Shown here: positions 58,470 through 64,000 of the stretch, in pieces
How the letters are laid out: each line of letters starts with the position of its first letter
Numbering within the stretch: the stretch's first letter is position 1
Source: Agrilactobacillus yilanensis
Lineage (GTDB): Bacteria; Bacillota; Bacilli; Lactobacillales; Lactobacillaceae
NCBI RefSeq assembly: GCF_003946725.1
Contig: NZ_RHOY01000003.1
Span: 62,001 to 126,000 of the forward strand
Length of the DNA: 64,000 nucleotides
Reading direction: 5' to 3'
Translations under genes and position numbers: made by a program
The notes under the pieces: model-generated
Database searches by the model: none
What the model was told of the DNA's origin: nothing
Seen by the model: only the letters and a program-made list of their open reading frames with translations

Positions 58470-60902
58470 TTGAAATTATATCAATTTGCCCATTATGAAA
58501 CGACTAATGACCAGCGATTGGCAGATTTAAGCAATATAAACTTACTGCCAGATAACTATAATAAAATTTCTGAAAATGATTTATTTAATTATTTTATCCA
58601 ACATCTATTTCCAGAGCAGCTGACCACTACCGCGCTGTTGGAGGCCTTGGATCACATCTTAATTAATTCTGCAACAACGCTTAAAATTTTTTACCAAGCC
58701 ACTACAAAGACATTAGAGGTTTCAGACTTCTACAATTTAACATTACAACTACTAGGCTTTGAAGTCGGCGTTGATTTTGAACTTGACCAAGGCCAAGATT
58801 ATCTACAAAATTTAGAACTACCACTTTTAAAAAATATTGAGCGCATCGCTACTAAAGCTTCTATAGTTGAAGCCACTTATTACCTACTTACTTTAAGATG
58901 TAAAAACGGCCTTATTTTTTTAGACGAACTTGCTAACCGTGGCTTTTTTAATGATTTTTTCCAGGCTAAAGCACCGCGGTTCATCATTTTTAATGGCCGG
59001 CTACAGGCAACTTTTGATGCCACTAAGACACTGCGGGAAGTCGTCTACGTCAAAAGTGACTTGGACACCGATCAAGACGGCAAACCAGATTTATTGGAGA
59101 CGACCATCTTCAGACCAAAAGCAACAGATGCCGGTTTAAGAACCCCGGTGTTATATACCGCAAATCCTTATTTCAAGGGCACAAATGATATGACTGCCAG
59201 TTTACATGATGTTCAAACAACCTTAGAAACAAAGCCGGTCTTAAAAACTAGTTTAGCAACTCTCCACCAACAAAGCCAAAATCAGCCTGTGGATCAATTG
59301 AAACCTACATCTGACACGATTCAAGAAACCACTCAAACAGCAGAAATCCAGTCTACTGAAGAAAATATTTACAGTTTAAACGATTACTTTTTAGCCCGAG
59401 GACTCGCCACAGTTTACGCTGGCGGCATTGGTACCAGAAACTCTGATGGCATTCGTACTTGTGGCTCACCTGCGGAAACTTATGCCGCAACAGCCGTTAT
59501 TGAGTGGCTCCATGGTGATCGAATTGCCTATACAAATAAAACAGATCATATTGCCATTAAAGCTTGGTGGTGTAACGGTAATGTAGCGATGACTGGTAAA
59601 TCTTACTTAGGTACATTAGCTACCGCTGCTGCAACCACGGGTGTACCGGGGCTAAAAACAATTATTAGTGAATCGGCGATTTCCAGTTGGTATGACTATT
59701 ACCGTGACAATGGCCTCGTTGTTGCACCTGAAGCTTGCCAAGGTGAAGATGCGGATGTTTTGGCCATTGATACGTTCAGCCGATTAAAAGATGCCGCGGA
59801 CTATCAAAAAATCAAACCTGTTTTTGAGCAATCTTTAGCAGCCTTACGGACCGGACAAGATCGAACAACTGGCAACTACAACGCTTTTTGGGATGCTCGA
59901 AATTATCGAAAAAATGTGGCCAACATTAAATGCCCTATTTTGATCGTCCATGGTTTAAATGATTGGAACGTTAAATTACGAAATCCTGGAAAACTCTGGG
60001 CCGCTCTAAAGGCTCAGCAGCTGCCAGCTAAGATCTTTTTACACCAGGGGCAACATGTCTACATGAATAATATTCGCTCCATTGATTTTAACGACATGGC
60101 TAATTTATGGCTGACAGATAAGTTGCTAAACTATCCTAACCATAGCGACACTATACTGCCTAATGTTTTAATTCAAGATAATGCACAAGCTGAAACTTGG
60201 CATCATTATCACGACTGGGGCAATGCTGAAAATCCCGTACGCCGCTTTGCTTTTTCTAAAAACGAATTGGTGACCAAACCATTGAGAACAGATAATGTTC
60301 AAACATTTGTTGACAACGGAACAAAAACATTTTTAGCCCGTAAAGATACAGAACAACAGTGGCTGCAACAAATTATGGCAGATACCTCCCCTTACCAGAC
60401 CAATCGGCTGCAGTTTAAGACCCAACCCCTGTCCGCTGATTTGTATATCGACGGCGATATAACGCTTACCGCACAAATCGCCAGCAATGTGGCTCACGGC
60501 TTTTTAAGTGCCATGGTCATTGATTACGGCTCAAGCCGGCGACTACAGCCGAATCCGACAATCCTAGAACGGGACGGCCTTAAATTAGGCTATAATTGGC
60601 ACACTGAGGACTTAAAGGAATTTCAGCTGTCTAACCGACCAACGCCTTATAAAATGATTACAAAAGGGCATATTAACTTACAAAATCGGCTAAATAGCTA
60701 TGAGAACCAAGCCGTCACCCCCAATGCCTTCTATACTTTACATTTTGAATTGCAACCAACGCATTATCATTTGTTGGCCGGCCATCAGTTAGGTATTTTA
60801 CTCTATGCCACCGACATGGGCATGACCATTCGCAGTACTGAAGCAATTACCTATCAAGTCGATTTAAACGCTTGTCAATTAGCTGTCCCTTATATTAAAT
60901 AA
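58470..60902 (+). CDS. pepX: Xaa-Pro dipeptidyl-peptidase PepX
   Basis: PepX is a cytoplasmic serine peptidase that releases X-Pro dipeptides from proline-rich (casein-like) peptides. The 810-residue protein has an N-terminal helical domain, an alpha/beta-hydrolase core with Ser378 (GKSYLGT), Asp498 (HGLNDWN) and His529 (HQGQHV), and a C-terminal jelly-roll-like domain. The spacing matches the lactococcal triad Ser348/Asp468/His498. The start is TTG 58470, 6 bases after GAGGTG; the longer upstream frame overlaps the tRNA. It is monocistronic. Confidence 0.97.
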   Translation: MKLYQFAHYETTNDQRLADLSNINLLPDNYNKISENDLFNYFIQHLFPEQLTTTALLEALDHILINSATTLKIFYQATTKTLEVSDFYNLTLQLLGFEVGVDFELDQGQDYLQNLELPLLKNIERIATKASIVEATYYLLTLRCKNGLIFLDELANRGFFNDFFQAKAPRFIIFNGRLQATFDATKTLREVVYVKSDLDTDQDGKPDLLETTIFRPKATDAGLRTPVLYTANPYFKGTNDMTASLHDVQTTLETKPVLKTSLATLHQQSQNQPVDQLKPTSDTIQETTQTAEIQSTEENIYSLNDYFLARGLATVYAGGIGTRNSDGIRTCGSPAETYAATAVIEWLHGDRIAYTNKTDHIAIKAWWCNGNVAMTGKSYLGTLATAAATTGVPGLKTIISESAISSWYDYYRDNGLVVAPEACQGEDADVLAIDTFSRLKDAADYQKIKPVFEQSLAALRTGQDRTTGNYNAFWDARNYRKNVANIKCPILIVHGLNDWNVKLRNPGKLWAALKAQQLPAKIFLHQGQHVYMNNIRSIDFNDMANLWLTDKLLNYPNHSDTILPNVLIQDNAQAETWHHYHDWGNAENPVRRFAFSKNELVTKPLRTDNVQTFVDNGTKTFLARKDTEQQWLQQIMADTSPYQTNRLQFKTQPLSADLYIDGDITLTAQIASNVAHGFLSAMVIDYGSSRRLQPNPTILERDGLKLGYNWHTEDLKEFQLSNRPTPYKMITKGHINLQNRLNSYENQAVTPNAFYTLHFELQPTHYHLLAGHQLGILLYATDMGMTIRSTEAITYQVDLNACQLAVPYIK

Positions 60903-60907
60903 TACAA

Positions 60908-60948
60908 AAAAATCACACGATCACTAGTTTCGTCATCGTGTGATTTTT
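60908..60948. terminator. Bidirectional terminator between pepX and glnA
   Basis: A 14-bp stem AAAAATCACACGAT/ATCGTGTGATTTTT, A-rich and T-rich at its base, between the convergent pepX (+) and glnA (-). Confidence 0.93.
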
Positions 60949-60964
60949 TTATTTTTAATTTAAA

Positions 60965-62308
60965 TTAATAAAGTTCTAGATATTGGTCTCTTTCCCATTG
61001 TGAAACGGTTTGACGATAAGCAGACCATTCCAAGTCTTTAGAATCCACAAAACTACGATATAGATGTGGGCCTAAAGCGCCTTTGATAACCTCATCTTTG
61101 GCCAGTGATTTCAGAGCATTATGCAAAGTTGATGGTAAATCGGTAATCTTATTATCTTTACGTTCATCTTCGTTCATCCGATAGATGTTACGATCTACGG
61201 CAGCTACTGGTTCTTTACCTTGTGCTAAGCCGTCTAAGCCAGCGTTTAATACTGAAGCAATCGCCAAGTATGGATTAGCGGTTGGATCAACAGAACGCAT
61301 TTCTAATCGTGTAGATAGGCCTCTAGATTGAGGGACTCGAATTAATGGTGACCGGTTACGACCAGACCATGCCACATAAACCGGCGCTTCAAATCCTGGG
61401 ACTAACCGTTTATAGGAATTGACAGTTGGATTATTGATTGCTGTTAATGCCCGGGCATGTTCCAATAAGCCAGCTAAGAAATGATAAGCCGTTTCAGAAA
61501 GTTGATCCTCACTATGGCTATCAAAAAAAGCATTTGTTTTATCATCTTTGAATAGGGACATGTTGATATGCATCCCTGAACCGTTAATACCTTCCAAAGG
61601 TTTCGGCATAAAGGTCGCATGCAAACCATGTTGTCTTGCGATTGTTTTAACAACCAATTTAAAGGTTTGGATATTATCTGCAGCATCCAAGGCATCTGCA
61701 TATTTAAAATCAATTTCATGTTGTCCTGGTGCAACTTCATGGTGTGATGCTTCTACTTCAAAGCCCATCTTTTCTAATTCCAAGACGATATCACGCCGGG
61801 TATTTTCACCTAAATCAATCGGTGCAAAATCAAAATAACCGCCCTTGTCATTCAAATCCAATGTTGGTTTGTTCTCATCGTCCAACTTAAATAAGAAAAA
61901 CTCTGGTTCAGGGCCGATGTTAAAATCAGAAAAGCCTTGTGCCTTCATTGTTTCCAACACCCGTTGTAAGTTACTCCGTGGATCTCCAGGGAACGGTGTG
62001 CCATCTGGATTATAAATATCACAGATTAAGCGGGCAACTTTACCATGTTCTGAACCCCAAGGAAATACTAGAAAAGTAGATAAATCAGGATATAAAAGCA
62101 TATCACTTTCTTCAATTCTAACAAAACCATCAATAGAGGAACCGTCGAACATAATTTTGTTTGCAAGTACTTTTTCTAATTGATCCACTGGAACTTCAAC
62201 ATTTTTGATAATACCATTGATATCCGTAAACATTAACCGTAAGAATTGAACATTTTCCTTAACAACAGTTTCACGGATTTCATCTGCAGTGATCGTTTTT
62301 CTGGCCAT
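60965..62308 (-). CDS. glnA: Glutamine synthetase type I
   Basis: GlnA makes glutamine from glutamate, ammonia and ATP. The 447-residue dodecameric GSI-alpha enzyme shows [18 protein letters not shown], the GPEPEFFLF metal site, [12 protein letters not shown] and the ATP-site NRSPLIRVP segment. It lacks the adenylylation-site segment of GSI-beta, in line with control by GlnR and feedback inhibition. It follows glnR by 37 bases, so the pair is an operon under the GlnR box at 62803. Confidence 0.98.
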   Translation of the reverse strand: MARKTITADEIRETVVKENVQFLRLMFTDINGIIKNVEVPVDQLEKVLANKIMFDGSSIDGFVRIEESDMLLYPDLSTFLVFPWGSEHGKVARLICDIYNPDGTPFPGDPRSNLQRVLETMKAQGFSDFNIGPEPEFFLFKLDDENKPTLDLNDKGGYFDFAPIDLGENTRRDIVLELEKMGFEVEASHHEVAPGQHEIDFKYADALDAADNIQTFKLVVKTIARQHGLHATFMPKPLEGINGSGMHINMSLFKDDKTNAFFDSHSEDQLSETAYHFLAGLLEHARALTAINNPTVNSYKRLVPGFEAPVYVAWSGRNRSPLIRVPQSRGLSTRLEMRSVDPTANPYLAIASVLNAGLDGLAQGKEPVAAVDRNIYRMNEDERKDNKITDLPSTLHNALKSLAKDEVIKGALGPHLYRSFVDSKDLEWSAYRQTVSQWERDQYLELY

Positions 62309-62345
62309 TAATATCTATCTCCTTTATGCACTTCATACAAAACGC

Positions 62346-62738
62346 CTAGAGTGATTTTTTATGAAAGAAACCAGGGATGTCAGGTCCTTCAAAACCACCT
62401 GTTTGTAGTAATTCTTCCCTTAAAATGCGCCGAACATCATCATCCGTAAGTTCATGGGACGCCCCCTGAATACTTGTTAATTTGGACTTACGTTTCTGCT
62501 CTTCAAAAGCATACCTGATACCAGCAATATTCATCCCATCAGCTAGATAATCTTTGATCTCCAATAATCGGTCAATATCGTTTAGTGAAAACATCCGTTG
62601 ATTGCCCTCATTGCGATGGGGATGAATCAAGTCTTGATCCTCATAATAACGAATTTGCCGAGCGCTTAAATCGGTCAATTTCATGGCCGTACCAATTGGG
62701 AGAACTGCCAGCGTTCGCCGTAATTCTTTTTCCTTCAT
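62346..62738 (-). CDS. glnR: Nitrogen regulator GlnR (MerR family)
   Basis: GlnR represses glnRA and other nitrogen genes when glutamine is plentiful, acting with feedback-inhibited GlnA. The 130-residue protein has a MerR winged helix (LTDLSARQIRYYEDQDLI) and a dimerisation helix, ending in a short C-terminal tail with PGFFHKKSL. The start is ATG 62738 after GAGGAGG; the longer upstream frame overlaps the promoter region and is rejected. Confidence 0.97.
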   Translation of the reverse strand: MKEKELRRTLAVLPIGTAMKLTDLSARQIRYYEDQDLIHPHRNEGNQRMFSLNDIDRLLEIKDYLADGMNIAGIRYAFEEQKRKSKLTSIQGASHELTDDDVRRILREELLQTGGFEGPDIPGFFHKKSL

Positions 62739-62766
62739 AATTAACCTCCTCTCTGTTACGAAACCT

Positions 62767-62795
62767 ATCATACCAATTCAAGTTTTCTCTGTCAA
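62767..62795 (-). promoter_or_regulatory. glnRA promoter
   Basis: A perfect -35 TTGACA (62795-62790), a 17-base spacer and -10 TATGAT (62772-62767). Confidence 0.85.
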
Positions 62796-62802
62796 TAAAA
62801 AG

Positions 62803-62819
62803 TGTTAGGTTTTATGACA
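62803..62819. promoter_or_regulatory. GlnR operator box
   Basis: On the minus strand TGTCA-TAAAACC-TAACA fits the GlnR/TnrA consensus TGTNA-N7-TNACA exactly. It ends 7 bases upstream of the -35 and directly follows the miaA stop codon. I see no second full box nearer the start site. Confidence 0.88.
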
Positions 62820-63743
62820 TTAATTTAACCATTGTGTCACGAGATCCGAAACCTTGTCGTACCAAAGATCGTCTGCAAATGGATCGAACCAATTCACCGT
62901 TAATTGGTTTCTAAAATACGTTAATTGCCGTTTTGCAAAATGTCGAGAGTTCCGTTTAATCAATTCAATGGCCTCTGGTAATGTTATTTCATTATCAAAA
63001 TACATAAAAAGCTCTTTATAGCCAATCCCCCGACTGGCTTGAGGGCTGGAATCCCGTCGATCATAGAGCCAGCGGGCTTCAGCTTCCAATCCTTGTTTTA
63101 AAAATTGATCCACGCGCTGATTAATTCGATCATAGAGTAATGCGCGATTTGTATTTAGACCAATTATTAAACAATCTAAATTTGGCTCATTTTGAGTCTG
63201 TTCTGAAAACAGCTGATCCGTCTCATTAATAACTTCCAACGCTCGAATAATTCGGCGTGGATTATGCACCGATATTTTAGCAGCACTATTAGGATCCAGC
63301 TGTTTTAAACGTTGCCAAGCAGCTTCAGGCCCTACTTCTTCATAATAGTCTGTCCACTTTTGTCTATTTTTAAGCGCAACATCTGAATCCAGATGATCGC
63401 CTAAATTCAAATTGGCGCTGAGGGCATTCAAATAAAAGCCTGTGCCACCGGCAATAATCGGTAGCACTTTTCGGTCTGTCATTGCCGTAATCAACTGATT
63501 GGCCTGTGTCTTAAAATCATAAACCGTGTAACGTTGTGTCACATCACAGTTATTAATTAAATAATGTGGTACCCCCGCCATTTCTTCAGGAGTTACTTTC
63601 GCCGTTCCAATATCTAAATGTCGATAAATCTGCATTGAATCCCCGGAGATGACCTCTCCGCCGAATTGTTTGGCCAGACGAATACTTAACGCGGTTTTAC
63701 CAACTGCGGTCGGTCCAGCGATCATTAATACTTTAGATTTCAT
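62820..63743 (-). CDS. miaA: tRNA dimethylallyltransferase MiaA
   Basis: MiaA adds the isopentenyl group to A37 of tRNAs that read UNN codons. The 307-residue protein has the P-loop GPTAVGKTALS, the DSMQIYR motif, and the AGGTGFYLNAL segment. It is upstream of glnRA, as in many Firmicutes, and divergent from the DUF3042 gene. No hfq gene lies between miaA and glnR. Confidence 0.97.
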   Translation of the reverse strand: MKSKVLMIAGPTAVGKTALSIRLAKQFGGEVISGDSMQIYRHLDIGTAKVTPEEMAGVPHYLINNCDVTQRYTVYDFKTQANQLITAMTDRKVLPIIAGGTGFYLNALSANLNLGDHLDSDVALKNRQKWTDYYEEVGPEAAWQRLKQLDPNSAAKISVHNPRRIIRALEVINETDQLFSEQTQNEPNLDCLIIGLNTNRALLYDRINQRVDQFLKQGLEAEARWLYDRRDSSPQASRGIGYKELFMYFDNEITLPEAIELIKRNSRHFAKRQLTYFRNQLTVNWFDPFADDLWYDKVSDLVTQWLN

Positions 63744-63828
63744 AATTTTTACCCCAATTAACGATAATAATGGTAAATTCTGTTAAAATAAGTGATAATA
63801 GACTATAAACATATAGGAGGTTTAGGAT

Positions 63829-64000
63829 ATGGCAAATAAATTTGTTTCTGGCGTCGTTGTTGGCGCCTTAGCAACCGTTGGTTCAATTTGCGGTGCAGTC
63901 CTGGCATTCAAAAAGACAGTTATCGAACCCGAAGAAGCATTTAACGAAAAGGTAGAAGAAAACCGTCGTAAGGCCAACCGCAAACAACATGCCGCACATC
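63829..64000 (+). CDS. DUF3042 family protein (5' part, cut by window edge)
   Basis: 57 codons are present from ATG 63829, which lies after AGGAGG; the gene leaves the window without a stop. The product begins MANKFVSGVVVGALATVGS, with one N-terminal hydrophobic, Gly/Val-rich helix (about residues 4-26) followed by a charged Lys/Glu-rich segment. This matches the small DUF3042 proteins found in lactobacilli, often beside miaA. Its function is unknown. Confidence 0.85.
   Translation, partial: MANKFVSGVVVGALATVGSICGAVLAFKKTVIEPEEAFNEKVEENRRKANRKQHAAH

Overview
This 64 kb window is a core-genome stretch of a low-GC Gram-positive bacterium, most likely a member of the Lactobacillaceae. The evidence is the PolC-type replicative polymerase, GlnR/GlnA control, a PASTA-domain kinase/phosphatase pair, the L27 protease Prp beside an L27 with a cleavable N-terminus, an X-prolyl dipeptidyl peptidase (PepX), a DUF3042 protein, and a gene order typical of lactobacilli. 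I cannot name the species. No insertion sequence, prophage, CRISPR array or rRNA operon was seen. Most genes lie on the minus strand; the plus-strand genes are plsC, lexA, rpmB, a YolD-like gene, a DUF5067-like gene, a MATE transporter, pepX and the truncated last gene. Layout, left to right. (1) 1-13.7 kb: nusA (cut by the window edge), rimP, polC, proS, rseP, cdsA, uppS, frr, pyrH, tsf, rpsB: transcription, replication, envelope precursors and translation. (2) 13.7-16.8 kb: a GIY-YIG protein, a tRNA methyltransferase, plsC, and the SOS regulator lexA divergent from ynzC/yneF. (3) 16.8-32.3 kb: rplS-trmD-rimM, khpA-rpsP, ffh-ylxM-ftsY (signal recognition particle), smc-rnc, acpP-plsX-recG, fakA-asp23. 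(4) 32.5-44.7 kb: rpmB (+), then thiN, rpe, rsgA, the PASTA kinase and its PP2C phosphatase, rsmB, fmt, priA, coaBC, rpoZ, gmk. (5) 44.8-54 kb: a PC4-like ssDNA-binding gene head-to-head with a YolD-like gene under LexA-type boxes, a TMEM175-like channel gene, recN, argR, tlyA, ispA, xseB, xseA, folD, nusB and a second Asp23 gene. (6) 54-64 kb: rpmA-prp-rplU, an unrecognised small gene, a membrane-anchored DUF5067-like protein, a candidate small RNA, a MATE transporter, a 457-base non-coding stretch, tRNA-Arg(UCU), pepX, glnR-glnA, miaA and the start of a DUF3042 gene. The most interesting non-textbook signals are these: an exact 14-base copy of the lexA operator in front of the solo YolD-like gene, with a second palindromic box inside the same promoter; a compact two-hairpin RNA candidate at 56391-56455 with C-rich anti-Shine-Dalgarno loops; a shared A-tract/-35 module at the rplS, rpsP and rpmB promoters; a terminator-like hairpin inside the putative rimP leader; frequent TTG starts, including both SRP GTPases; and a family of related hairpins at gene borders. 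Everything rests on reading the sequence; no database search was run.
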